From: an uncultured Christensenellaceae bacterium
Lineage (GTDB): Bacteria > Bacillota > Clostridia > Christensenellales > Borkfalkiaceae
Direction: 5' to 3'
DNA: 64,000 nt
Assembly (NCBI GenBank): GCA_910589015.1
Contig: CAJUSA010000005.1
Location: 74,476 to 138,475 of the forward strand
Under the pieces are notes generated by a model. It was not told where the DNA came from and did no database searches. It worked only from the letters and a program-made list of their open reading frames with translations. A program made the translations under genes and the position numbers. This document shows, piece after piece, positions 44,042 to 53,122 of the stretch; within the stretch, counting starts at the first letter, position 1; each line of letters starts with the position of its first letter.

Positions 44042-45844
44042 ATGGGCTATTGGATCAAAAAAATTTCACCGATTGTTCTTGCGGCGCTGATTGCCTGCTC
44101 GGTTCTTATGTTTTCGTTGCTGGCTGTCGGAAAAACGATGGGCAATGCCCAAAAAGGAACGATCGCAGAGGGGTCGTTACCGCTCGGTAAATATGAAGAA
44201 ACGATCGACGTAACCGTCGGACAAATGGTTTCGGCGACTTCCTACGTCGCGGGCGAATCCGCTGATAAAAACGTAATGTATGATTTGGCGCGGGAAGTTC
44301 TGAATGTGAATTTCAAATCGGTTTTTTCAGCGAATATCGGCACGGCGTACGACTATCAACTGAACACCTACATTTTAAACGGTAAAGTTCCCGACTTATT
44401 CTTTTGTTCGCAAAATCAGCTTTCCGATTTGATCGATCAGGACATGGTGCAGGATATTTCGGGGATATACGAAGAGTATGCTTCTCCGGGGTTGCGTCTT
44501 GCGATGGAGTATTCGTATACGGGCGATATTTCCGTATGGAACGACGGCAATCCCGCGCTCCCGCGCAGCACGGTGCTGATGGATGCAGCGAGCAAAAACG
44601 GCAAATGCTACGGACTTCCGTTCCTGTCCGATTTATTTGAAAAATGTCCGCTCATTTGGATCCGTACCGATTGGTTCAAAAAGTATCTCGACAGCAAGAA
44701 TATTTCCTATACGGAAGATACCGTGAACGATTATCTGCCCGCCGACTTCGGGGAATATCTGGAAGTCGTGGAGTTTTTTACGACGCAAGATCCCGACGGG
44801 AACAGACAAAACGATACTTACGGATTTTCCTGCGGATTCACTGCCGCAAATCTCAATGGTATCGCCAACGTTTACGGCGCGTATCCCGGATATTACGTAA
44901 AAGACGATGAAGGTAAGTTTTATTACGGTACCGACGACGAAAAAATGCGCGACGTCATCAATCTTTTTAATCGGTTGTATAACGATGGACACATCGAGAA
45001 AAACTCGGCGTTCGACGGACAAACGTTGAAAAAAGCGTTGGCGTCGGGAAAGATCGGCACGTTCCTTGGCGAATATTGGAGCATCATGAGCTACGGTCTG
45101 AGCGATGCTTATCTAATCGATCAGAACATCGACTGGATGCCGTGGGCGATCCGCGATTACGACGGCAACGTGATCGAACCGCTCGTTCCTTACAATATTT
45201 CAAACAACGCATTTTATTGCATCGGGAAGGATTGCGTTAATCCCGAAGTATTGATTCTTCTTGCGAATCATCTTGTCGACCGTTATTTCAGCGACGATGG
45301 GGAATTTACGAAGCGCATTGTTGAAATATGCGGCAGCGAAAAATACCGCAGCGTGGAATCGGAACTCGAAATGTATCTTCCGTTCCGAATGGACGCGCCG
45401 CAGAAAAATCTGCGTTATGCGTTCGATTTGCAAAAAGCGTTCGCTACGAACGATACTTCCCACCTTACGTTGCACGAAATAACGTATTATAACAATATTA
45501 AATTGTTTTTGGACGATCCCAACGGGGCGGGGAAAATATATTATCCGTATTATAAAATTTTCTGCAAAAACGGCGCGTACGGCGAACTAACCAAATATGC
45601 GGATTACGATTATGAAAAGGATAAAAATTACTTGAAAGTCAATTTCAAACGTCCCGGATTCGTTGGCATGAACACGCCTGAAATGGCGACGTATAACAGC
45701 TTGATTTCCGATTACGAAGAACAGCAACTGATCTACATGTACGTTTCGCCCGCCGCAGTCACGCCCGAACGCTGGAAGACGTTTTCGGACGGTATAAAGA
45801 ACAAGGGCGTATCCGAAATTTTAAGGGGGTTGAACGGCGTATGA
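44042..45844 (+). CDS. Extracellular solute-binding protein of a CUT1 sugar ABC transporter
   Basis: This 600-residue protein has one N-terminal hydrophobic segment (IVLAALIACSVLMFSLLAVG) followed by a family 1 solute-binding fold (GKVPDLFFCSQNQLSDLIDQ; TYGFSCGFTAANLNG; LPFLSDLFEKCPLIWIRTDW). Long binding proteins of this type pair with LplB/YtcP permeases for oligosaccharides. AGGAGG gives start 44042. The cysteine at about residue 20 sits within the hydrophobic stretch, so an uncleaved anchor is as likely as a lipid anchor. Its stop overlaps the first permease. Confidence 0.92.
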   Translation: MGYWIKKISPIVLAALIACSVLMFSLLAVGKTMGNAQKGTIAEGSLPLGKYEETIDVTVGQMVSATSYVAGESADKNVMYDLAREVLNVNFKSVFSANIGTAYDYQLNTYILNGKVPDLFFCSQNQLSDLIDQDMVQDISGIYEEYASPGLRLAMEYSYTGDISVWNDGNPALPRSTVLMDAASKNGKCYGLPFLSDLFEKCPLIWIRTDWFKKYLDSKNISYTEDTVNDYLPADFGEYLEVVEFFTTQDPDGNRQNDTYGFSCGFTAANLNGIANVYGAYPGYYVKDDEGKFYYGTDDEKMRDVINLFNRLYNDGHIEKNSAFDGQTLKKALASGKIGTFLGEYWSIMSYGLSDAYLIDQNIDWMPWAIRDYDGNVIEPLVPYNISNNAFYCIGKDCVNPEVLILLANHLVDRYFSDDGEFTKRIVEICGSEKYRSVESELEMYLPFRMDAPQKNLRYAFDLQKAFATNDTSHLTLHEITYYNNIKLFLDDPNGAGKIYYPYYKIFCKNGAYGELTKYADYDYEKDKNYLKVNFKRPGFVGMNTPEMATYNSLISDYEEQQLIYMYVSPAAVTPERWKTFSDGIKNKGVSEILRGLNGV

Positions 45845-46812
45845 TCACCAAAGCAAAAAACGAAAATGCCGAAAACACCGCCAAAGGGCATCGCCGCACT
45901 AAAAATCCGTTAAAGAAAATGAGCTGGCAGCTTCATTTGATCATCGTGCTGCCGCTCATCTTCCTCATCGTGTTTACCTATGTGCCCATGTTCGGGTTGC
46001 GCCTTGCCTTTGTGGAAAAGTTGGATTATCAAAAGGGCATATGGGGAAGTAAGTTTTGCGGTTTCGATTGGTTTAAGTATATGTTTACGGCAATGCCCGA
46101 GTTTTATAAGGTGTTCCGTAATACGCTCATTATCGCAACAAGCAAGTTGGTATTAGGGTTCCCCGTTCCCATTATTGTTTCGTTACTGTTAAACGAGCTG
46201 AGAAGAACCAAAGTTAAAAAACTGTTGCAGACCATTTACTTCATGCCGTATTTTCTTTCGTGGGTCATTTTGGGCAGCATCATAAAGACGATATTCCAAC
46301 AGGGCGGTATGTTCGACGGGTTTTTAAGTTGGTTCGGCTATCGCGGCGATCATATTTGGTTGCAGTCGGATTTCTCGTTTGTCATGATCGTGATTTTTAC
46401 CGACATTTGGAAAGGGTTCGGCTACGGCGCAATCATTTATCTTGCCGCGCTTACGGGCATCGATCCTACGTTATATGAGGCGGCGGAAATGGACGGGGCA
46501 AACCGTTTTCAGCAGACGATACATGTTACCCTTCCGAGCATGATGGCGATCATTATTTTGAACCTGATCCTCAATCTCGGCAGCGTGATCAATGCGAACT
46601 TCGATCAGATTTACGTTTTGTATAATCCATTGGTTTACGATTGGGGCGATATCATCGATACCTACGTTTATCGTATCACGTTAGAGGGAACGAGTGCGGC
46701 GAATTATCCCATCGGAACGGCAATCGGGTTGTTCAAATCGGTTATCTCTCTCATTCTCATTTGCACGAGCAATCTCATTGTAAAAAAGACTTCGGATTAT
46801 CAAATACTGTAA
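45841..46812 (+). CDS. Sugar ABC transporter permease (LplB-like)
   Basis: This 323-residue protein has six membrane helices and the EAA loop YEAAEMDGANRFQQTIHVTLP that contacts the ATPase. It belongs to the CUT1 branch with LplB-like N-terminus (WQLHLIIVLPLIFLIVFTYV). It pairs with the next permease. No ATPase gene is in the locus; a shared MsmX-type ATPase elsewhere would be expected. Confidence 0.94.
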   Translation: MITKAKNENAENTAKGHRRTKNPLKKMSWQLHLIIVLPLIFLIVFTYVPMFGLRLAFVEKLDYQKGIWGSKFCGFDWFKYMFTAMPEFYKVFRNTLIIATSKLVLGFPVPIIVSLLLNELRRTKVKKLLQTIYFMPYFLSWVILGSIIKTIFQQGGMFDGFLSWFGYRGDHIWLQSDFSFVMIVIFTDIWKGFGYGAIIYLAALTGIDPTLYEAAEMDGANRFQQTIHVTLPSMMAIIILNLILNLGSVINANFDQIYVLYNPLVYDWGDIIDTYVYRITLEGTSAANYPIGTAIGLFKSVISLILICTSNLIVKKTSDYQIL

Positions 46813-46825
46813 AGGAGGAAGCGGA

Positions 46826-47701
46826 ATGAAAAAGAAAACTTCGGCGGGTTACATTGTATTCTCCGTGTTTAATTATATTTTCTTAACGCTTTTAGCGCTC
46901 CTTTGTTTGCTTCCCATGATCCATGTTTTGGCAATTTCATTCAGTGCGAAGGAATTTGTGGAAGCAAACAGGGTAACGTTTATTCCTTTAAGATTTACGC
47001 TTGACTCTTACGGTTATGTATTTTCCAACAGCGCTTTTTGGTCGGCGCTCAAAGTTAGCGTTATTAAAACCGTGCTCGGCACGTTGCTTACCACGTTTTT
47101 TACCATTTTGCTGGCGTATCCGCTGTCGCGGAAAAACACGATGTTTCCGGGAAGAGCGATATACATGGCGGTCTTGGTGGTAGCGATGTTGTTCAGCGGC
47201 GGACTCGTGCCCACGTATTTGTTGATCGCCAATACGCTGCATCTGAAAGACACGATTTGGGCGTTGATTTTTCCTTGCAGCATTCAAGTCTTTCTTGTGA
47301 TCATGATGATGAATTTCATGCGCCAGCTCCCGCAGGAAATGGAAGAAGCGGCGTATATCGACGGGGCGGAACATTTTAACATACTCATTCAAATCGTGAT
47401 ACCGTGTTCTTCGCCCGTGATCGTAACCGTAATGATGTTTTCCTTTATCAGTCAGTGGAACAGCTGGTTCGACGGTTTGATTTACAGTTCGCAGCCGCAA
47501 TATTATCCTTTGCAGACGTATTTACAGGAGTTTTTGAAGGAGCCGACGTTTTCCGGGATCGAGGGCGGATTTCAGAACGTGAGCAATAATTCTTTGGCGG
47601 CAGCCAATATCTTTATTATCTTATTACCCATCATTCTTTTGTATCCGTGGGTGCAAAAGTACTTTATCAAGGGTATTGTTTTAGGAAGTGTTAAGGGTTG
47701 A
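46826..47701 (+). CDS. Sugar ABC transporter permease (YtcP-like)
   Basis: This 291-residue protein has six helices and the EAA loop EEAAYIDGAEHFNILIQIVIP. Its C-terminus, VQKYFIKGIVLGSVKG, is typical of YtcP-type CUT1 permeases. AAAGGAGG lies upstream. It completes the import channel with the LplB-like subunit. Confidence 0.94.
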   Translation: MKKKTSAGYIVFSVFNYIFLTLLALLCLLPMIHVLAISFSAKEFVEANRVTFIPLRFTLDSYGYVFSNSAFWSALKVSVIKTVLGTLLTTFFTILLAYPLSRKNTMFPGRAIYMAVLVVAMLFSGGLVPTYLLIANTLHLKDTIWALIFPCSIQVFLVIMMMNFMRQLPQEMEEAAYIDGAEHFNILIQIVIPCSSPVIVTVMMFSFISQWNSWFDGLIYSSQPQYYPLQTYLQEFLKEPTFSGIEGGFQNVSNNSLAAANIFIILLPIILLYPWVQKYFIKGIVLGSVKG

Positions 47702-47723
47702 CCCTTACAAGGAGGAATAAATT

Positions 47724-49157
47724 ATGAAAAAAATGTTAGCATTACCTCTTGCGGTTTGTATGTTGGCTCCGGTTATCGGCATTGCAAACACAAACACCGC
47801 TCCCGCCGCTTCTGCGAAAGCGGAAAGCGCGGCGGCAAGCACGGGCGATTGGATGCCGCATAATTACGTTTTGAGCGGTTACGAAATTCCCACGGGTATG
47901 AGCTATGACGGCGATGCGGGCACGGTTTCGTTTACGGGTTCGCTCAATGCGGGGATCGCGACGACGGGATTTTCCTATCTAAAAGCGATCGACGTCACCG
48001 ATTTCTCCGTAGACATGACGTTGAATATCCCCGATATCGATAAGCTTACTTGGATGAGCTTGACCTTCCTCGATAAGAATATCATCGCGGACGATCAGAA
48101 TTCGATCCCCGTGAATATGCCGTTCAACGCGTTAAGCGGATTCGGCGGTTACCAGAACACGGAACAGACGGGGCTTGTTTTCATGCTCAACACGAATCAG
48201 CTTCTGGAAAACAATGTGCTCGGGTTATCGACTATTGCAAAAAATTTCGACGTCGAAACGGGTGAAGCGGCGGACGCGCCTTGGGCAGACGTTACGCAAG
48301 ACAAAGCGGTATCCAATTTCAAACTCGACGCCGAGTGGAACGGACACCTCAGCCTTTCGTTTACCGAAAACGGCGACGGTGTCGGTATGAACGTGAACGG
48401 TGGCGCATGGAAGGGTATAGGCGAAGGCGGCGAGTACGATTTCACTGCGCCTTATCTCAACAGCGGAAGTACCTTTGCGGGTTTTAAGGAATATTTTGCG
48501 GAGCATGAATGCTATTTTGGCATGGTCATGATGTATAGCGACGATTCGCACCGTCCCGTTACGCTTACGGTAAACGAAGTGAACGGCATGAAGGCGAGCG
48601 ACGGCGTTGCTCCCGCCTATCGCGTCGATAAAACGGTGACGCAGGATCATCTCACCGTCACGGTACCCAACGCTTCGATGGGGAACTTCGGCGTATACGC
48701 TTCTGCGATCGACGGATTAAAAGTCGTCAAATATGATGAAACGGACGGTGATTGGGAAATCGTCAAAGAGAGAGCGGATAAATTGGGCTATGATGTGATC
48801 GATTATTTCAGCGTTGCTCCTACGGTCGGCGGCGTCACTGTGAATTTGAAGGCGGCAATGGACGTTACGTATACGTTGCCTTCGACGGGATATTCGGATT
48901 ATAAGTTTTATTTCCTGAACGAGGACGGCGAAGCGCAGGAATTGGGCGCGGATCTTGCAACCGTGCAAGACGGAAAGGTTGTTTTGAAGATCGATAACGA
49001 AAACGTGTATCAAGTAATCGTCTACGGAAAAGCGGGTAAAAAATCGGGCTGCAACGGTTCCGTCGGCATTGCTTCCGTTTCGGGTGCAGGTTTCTTGGCT
49101 GTTGCCGCGGTGATCGGGATCGTCGCTTATAAAAAGAAAAACGAAAAAGGGGAATAA
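47724..49157 (+). CDS. Secreted surface protein with C-terminal cysteine tail (A)
   Basis: This 477-residue protein has a signal peptide (LALPLAVCMLAPVIGIANT...ASAKA) and starts its mature part with DWMPHNYVLSG. It contains a beta-rich module (IDVTDFSVDMTLNIPDI) related to modules of the larger protein at 40906, then a smaller beta domain. The tail reads GKKSGCNGSVGIAS, a hydrophobic stretch and YKKKNEKGE. It is a paralogue of the next gene. No enzyme motif is seen; carbohydrate binding is inferred from its place just after the importer. Ribosome site AAGGAGG. Confidence 0.88.
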   Translation: MKKMLALPLAVCMLAPVIGIANTNTAPAASAKAESAAASTGDWMPHNYVLSGYEIPTGMSYDGDAGTVSFTGSLNAGIATTGFSYLKAIDVTDFSVDMTLNIPDIDKLTWMSLTFLDKNIIADDQNSIPVNMPFNALSGFGGYQNTEQTGLVFMLNTNQLLENNVLGLSTIAKNFDVETGEAADAPWADVTQDKAVSNFKLDAEWNGHLSLSFTENGDGVGMNVNGGAWKGIGEGGEYDFTAPYLNSGSTFAGFKEYFAEHECYFGMVMMYSDDSHRPVTLTVNEVNGMKASDGVAPAYRVDKTVTQDHLTVTVPNASMGNFGVYASAIDGLKVVKYDETDGDWEIVKERADKLGYDVIDYFSVAPTVGGVTVNLKAAMDVTYTLPSTGYSDYKFYFLNEDGEAQELGADLATVQDGKVVLKIDNENVYQVIVYGKAGKKSGCNGSVGIASVSGAGFLAVAAVIGIVAYKKKNEKGE

Positions 49158-49159
49158 GT

Positions 49160-50770
49160 ATGAAAAAAGTAATTTGTTTTGTGATTGCAGGTTTGTTGGC
49201 GGGCAGCAGCGCTATGATCGCTGCGCCGCGCGCGGCGTCGTCTGCTGCGGAAGACTCTTACTCCGCTTCGGATTGGAAACCGTTCAATTACGTTTTAACG
49301 GAAGGCGCGGGACTGAATACAAGATATCTCGATATCAGAACGCATCTTTCTTATGAAAACAACGAACTTACCGCGACGGGCAGCACGACGAAGGGTGGCA
49401 TGGGCGTAAGTTTCGCGCCCGAGATCGACATTACCGATTGCTCTTTCAACATGAGCATGAATAATTGGCAGGAAGTGAGTACCGACCGTTGGTTCGGTTT
49501 TACGCTTACCGACGTTCTCGAAAAGAGCGATAACTTCAACGAAGTTCCTTTTTACAGTAAGCACAGCGAATCGTGGTCGAACGATTACGGCGCGGGGATC
49601 CTGTTTGCCATGCGTCCGTCGACTAACGGTCAAATGACCATTCAGTTCAACTATATCGGCATTAACCCGTCTTTCGACGCAGATGGCGAGTTCAACACGG
49701 AAGCCGGCGAATATTCGGACGGTTATCTCGGTTGGGCGGGTTGGATTTCGACGATTCAGCTGTGCAACACGGATTGGACGCCCAAAACCGATTATGCCGA
49801 CATTAAAATTTCGATGAAAGGCATTACGGAAAACGGAAAAGAGGGCATTGCCTTCGATCTTAACGACGGCTACTTCAAAAGAACAGACTACGCTTGGAAA
49901 ACGCCCGAAAACGAAGCGGGTTTAACTTTAGCGGAAACCACGTTTGAAAAAGACGTGTTTGAAAAGCTCGATCTCGATAGCAACGGTTATCTCACCGAAG
50001 CGGAATTCAACAACTTTATTTACGGAAGCGCGTGGAACGACGGCGCGGAAAAACAGAGCGTGATTCCCTATGCGAACTACGGCGATAGCTTTTATGCTCT
50101 TACCGAGTTTCAGAAGAAACTCACCGAAAACGGTAAGCGGCTGTATCTCAGCGTAATGTATAAAGACGCCTGGGACATGATGGAAGGCACGGGCGAAGCA
50201 AGTTTCACCGTTCATTCCGTGAACGGGAAAAATGCAACGAAGGGCGAAACGACCGATCTTTTTGCCGACTCTACCGTTACGGGCGATATCGGTGCGACGA
50301 TCTCCGAAACGCAACTGCATGCAGGCGTGTATCCGTCGATGGTGACATTGTTGGAAGCCAAAGAGCTTGCGGAAAAAGATTACGAAAAGGCGAAGGCCAA
50401 CATTGAGAGCGCGGCAAAAGCCGAGAAAAAGGCTTGGAAAGTCGTCAGCATCGTCGGCAAAACGGAAAGCGGAGCGAACGTATCCTTTATCGACGAAACG
50501 ACGGTTTCGCTCGACGCATCCGTATACAAGGGCGTAAAGGTCTATAAGATCGTCGGTACGGACGTCGATGAGATCGCTACGACGGAAGCGGACGGAAAAG
50601 TGACGTTCAAGATGAATTCGTCTAATCTGAAATTGGTGTTGATGATCGATAAAGAGGGCGGCAAGGGTTGCAGTTCCACAGTCAACACCGTTGCGTTCGG
50701 AATGGTAGGCGGCATAGCGGTCGCGGCATTGGGCGTTTGCCTTGCAGTGAAGAAAAAGAAAGAAAACTAA
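49160..50770 (+). CDS. Secreted surface protein with EF-hand-like loop and C-terminal cysteine tail (B)
   Basis: This 536-residue protein has a signal peptide (VICFVIAGLLAGSSAMIAAP) and a mature start SASDWKPFNYVLTEG that mirrors the paralogue A. The module IDITDCSFNMSMNNW follows. Near residue 270 is a complete EF-hand-like calcium loop, DLDSNGYLTEAEF (D1, D3, N5, G6, L8, E12). The C-terminal beta domain and tail (GGKGCSSTVNTVAFG, hydrophobic, VKKKKEN) match paralogue A. Function unknown; likely a calcium-stabilised glycan-binding protein. Confidence 0.88.
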   Translation: MKKVICFVIAGLLAGSSAMIAAPRAASSAAEDSYSASDWKPFNYVLTEGAGLNTRYLDIRTHLSYENNELTATGSTTKGGMGVSFAPEIDITDCSFNMSMNNWQEVSTDRWFGFTLTDVLEKSDNFNEVPFYSKHSESWSNDYGAGILFAMRPSTNGQMTIQFNYIGINPSFDADGEFNTEAGEYSDGYLGWAGWISTIQLCNTDWTPKTDYADIKISMKGITENGKEGIAFDLNDGYFKRTDYAWKTPENEAGLTLAETTFEKDVFEKLDLDSNGYLTEAEFNNFIYGSAWNDGAEKQSVIPYANYGDSFYALTEFQKKLTENGKRLYLSVMYKDAWDMMEGTGEASFTVHSVNGKNATKGETTDLFADSTVTGDIGATISETQLHAGVYPSMVTLLEAKELAEKDYEKAKANIESAAKAEKKAWKVVSIVGKTESGANVSFIDETTVSLDASVYKGVKVYKIVGTDVDEIATTEADGKVTFKMNSSNLKLVLMIDKEGGKGCSSTVNTVAFGMVGGIAVAALGVCLAVKKKKEN

Positions 50771-50782
50771 ACGGTTGCGTTC

Positions 50783-50814
50783 CTTGTCGGCTGATTTTGG
50801 AATCAGCCGACAAG
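50783..50814. other. Perfect 14-bp hairpin without a T tract
   Basis: CTTGTCGGCTGATT (50783-50796) pairs perfectly with AATCAGCCGACAAG (50801-50814) around TTGG. No T run follows, so it is not a standard terminator. It sits between the surface protein and lipoprotein genes and may protect or separate mRNA segments. Confidence 0.6.
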
Positions 50815-50842
50815 AGAACCGATTTAAGACGGAAGGTAAAGT

Positions 50843-51976
50843 ATGAAAAATAAAATTGCGGCTTTGTTGACGATCGTTCCTTTGTTGCTTTGTTCCGCCG
50901 CCTGTTCGCCGCGCGACGGTGCCGACGACGGAGAAAAGGAAAAAAAGTATGAATACGTTTCGGTTTTGAACGACAGAAATTTCCGCAACGGCTTTGAAGT
51001 AAACGGGATATGGAATCCGATTTACGGCAATCCGGAAGAAGATGCCGTCGAACGGTACGATCTCGATAAATTCGGGCAGAAGTACTATCACGGCGCGGAC
51101 TATTTCGATTACGAAAAAGGATTGCAAGGGCCGCCGTCCTGGACGATCCATCAAGCGGCGTCCCGCTACCCTTGGCACGACAGGGGCAACACGGTAACCG
51201 AGTTGAAAGACGGCAAACAGACTTTCAACTATAAATTTACCGATCTGGGTGACGAGCGGTACCTCTACCAAAACCAATCGAAAGAGCTGGAAGTCGATAC
51301 GAAGACGAGCGAATTCCGTCTTGCGTTGAAGTCTTCGGAGTGCTATAAATACGACCGTGCGCCCATGCAGGAGTGGCCGCATTTGCTTTTGATGCAGTCG
51401 ATGGGCACGCCCGAAGATATTCCCAAACAGATCGCGGTCAAGAACACCGAGTCCATCGTCGTTTCGCTTGATTTGAAGTTGAATTCCTTTGCCGACCGTA
51501 TGCAGGGTACGCCGAACCCCGATCTTCACGCCTGTGTGTTAATGTTCTATCTCGAATTTTATTACATGCCGTCCGTGGCGCAGGGATTTACGGATTTCTT
51601 CTATGTGGGGCTTACTCTCTTCGATAACAGGATGCCGTTTGCCGTAGGCACGAGCGGCCCCGATTCGGGCACAAAGGAGTCCGAAACGAACAAGTGGGTG
51701 TATAATATTCCCGGTACGCATTATTGGTCTCCGACGAATAATCTTTACGATATGAAGGGGGATCTCATCTTTAACGAGTGGAAGTCGATCGATTTTGAAG
51801 TCTATCCTTACATTTCGCTCGCGCTCGGCGACGCGCAGCGCGGCGACATGTTCCAAGGCGTTACGATGGATAAGCTTTATCTTCACCATATGTATATAGG
51901 ATTTGAAAGTCCGGGCACTTACGACGTCGATATGTCGTTCCGCAATTTGGATATTAAGTCTTATATCGAAGTTTAA
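50843..51976 (+). CDS. Lipoprotein of unknown function, paralogue 1
   Basis: This 377-residue protein has a lipoprotein-type signal (LLTIVPLLLCSAAC, Cys about residue 21). The mature part is rich in aromatic residues: GIWNPIYGNP, ASRYPWHDRGNT, ECYKYDRAPMQEWPHLLLMQ and a final beta motif GTYDVDMSFRNLDI. It is clearly related to the next gene along its whole length. No known family was recognised; the Trp/His-rich segments suggest polysaccharide binding or a lyase-like beta-sandwich, but no catalytic motif is certain. Confidence 0.85.
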   Translation: MKNKIAALLTIVPLLLCSAACSPRDGADDGEKEKKYEYVSVLNDRNFRNGFEVNGIWNPIYGNPEEDAVERYDLDKFGQKYYHGADYFDYEKGLQGPPSWTIHQAASRYPWHDRGNTVTELKDGKQTFNYKFTDLGDERYLYQNQSKELEVDTKTSEFRLALKSSECYKYDRAPMQEWPHLLLMQSMGTPEDIPKQIAVKNTESIVVSLDLKLNSFADRMQGTPNPDLHACVLMFYLEFYYMPSVAQGFTDFFYVGLTLFDNRMPFAVGTSGPDSGTKESETNKWVYNIPGTHYWSPTNNLYDMKGDLIFNEWKSIDFEVYPYISLALGDAQRGDMFQGVTMDKLYLHHMYIGFESPGTYDVDMSFRNLDIKSYIEV

Positions 51977-51996
51977 TAGAGGAACGGGTGATTGTT

Positions 51997-53115
51997 ATGG
52001 TAAAAAAAATATTTGCGGTACTTATGAGCGCTCTCTTGCTATTCGGCTGTGCCGCATGCAACGCATCGACAAACAAACCCGAAAATCCCGATGATACGGA
52101 GGAGCCGAACGAAGAAATGGGCATTTCAATTTTAGGAGATAAAAAATTCAGAAAAGGACTTTTGGTGCGCGGACTCGGGAAACCGATCTACGGCGACGAC
52201 ATCGAAACGTTCGGAACGGACGCCTATAACCCCATGGTGCGTTTCGATTACGGAAACGCGGATCTTATGCCGCAATGGCATCTCGCGCAATGGGCAACGC
52301 GTTATCCTTTTCACGACAAACAAAACACGACTTATGAAATCAAGAACGGTCAGAAAACGTTCAACTATCGGTTTACGGAAGTCGAGCGCAACCATTATCT
52401 TTACGAAAATCAGTCGAAAACGTTTGAGGTCAACACAAGAACGGGGGAATACCGCCTTGCGTTAAAAGCGTCGGAGTGTTATCATTCCGATCGAGTAGCC
52501 TATCAGGAATGGCCGCATCTTTTGTTGGAGCAAGACCTTTGCACGCCATCCGATTTGAATGCCGCCTGCAAAATTTCCGATTCAAAATCGATCCGCGTAA
52601 AAATCGACGCGAAAATAAACGATTTTGTCGACCATATGGGAGATCGGGCGAATTACGGATTGCATTCCGCAATGTGTCTTTTCTATCTGTACGTAGCCAA
52701 TTACGACGAAACCGCCGGAAACTTTACCGACATGCTGTGGTTCGGTATCCCGATTTTCGACAACCGTTATGTATTCAGCGAGGAAGCGAGCTTTCCCGAT
52801 GCCGGGTCGAAAGAATCCGCAACCGATAAATGGATATTTAATATATCCTCTTCAGCTTTCTTTCAGCCCGATTATAATTTATACGACGGCGAGGGCAAAA
52901 TCCTTTTGAACACATGGAGAACGGTCGACGTGGAGTTGACGGATCTTATTCGCAGAGCGTTTAACGCAGCGCAGGAAGCGGGATATATGAAGGATTCCAA
53001 ATGGGACAATTTGTATATTAACGGTATGTATACGGGCTACGAGCTTCCCGGAACGTACGATATCGATATGTCTTTTAAAAATATCGATATTGTCGTAGAA
53101 AAAGAAACGGAGTAA
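51997..53115 (+). CDS. Lipoprotein of unknown function, paralogue 2
   Basis: This protein of about 372 residues has a lipoprotein signal (VLMSALLLFGCAACNAS). It shares with paralogue 1 the segments GKPIYGDD, ATRYPFHDKQNT, GQKTFNYRFTE, ECYHSDRVAYQEWPHLLLEQ and GTYDIDMSFKNIDI. An in-frame GTG at 51988 is possible but too close to the GAGGAA; ATG 51997 was chosen. It was probably formed by tandem duplication. Function unknown; context points to the same glycan as the neighbouring mannosidase. Confidence 0.85.
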   Translation: MVKKIFAVLMSALLLFGCAACNASTNKPENPDDTEEPNEEMGISILGDKKFRKGLLVRGLGKPIYGDDIETFGTDAYNPMVRFDYGNADLMPQWHLAQWATRYPFHDKQNTTYEIKNGQKTFNYRFTEVERNHYLYENQSKTFEVNTRTGEYRLALKASECYHSDRVAYQEWPHLLLEQDLCTPSDLNAACKISDSKSIRVKIDAKINDFVDHMGDRANYGLHSAMCLFYLYVANYDETAGNFTDMLWFGIPIFDNRYVFSEEASFPDAGSKESATDKWIFNISSSAFFQPDYNLYDGEGKILLNTWRTVDVELTDLIRRAFNAAQEAGYMKDSKWDNLYINGMYTGYELPGTYDIDMSFKNIDIVVEKETE

Positions 53116-53122
53116 ACATTTT

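Noticed and set aside
44042..44140. LIAC as a lipobox in the solute-binding protein
   Set aside because: The cysteine lies in the middle of the hydrophobic stretch with 11 more apolar residues after it, so lipid attachment is not clear enough to call.
49928..51529. 533-codon minus-strand frame across surface protein B and lipoprotein 1
   Set aside because: Spans two real plus-strand genes and the hairpin between them; no motif.
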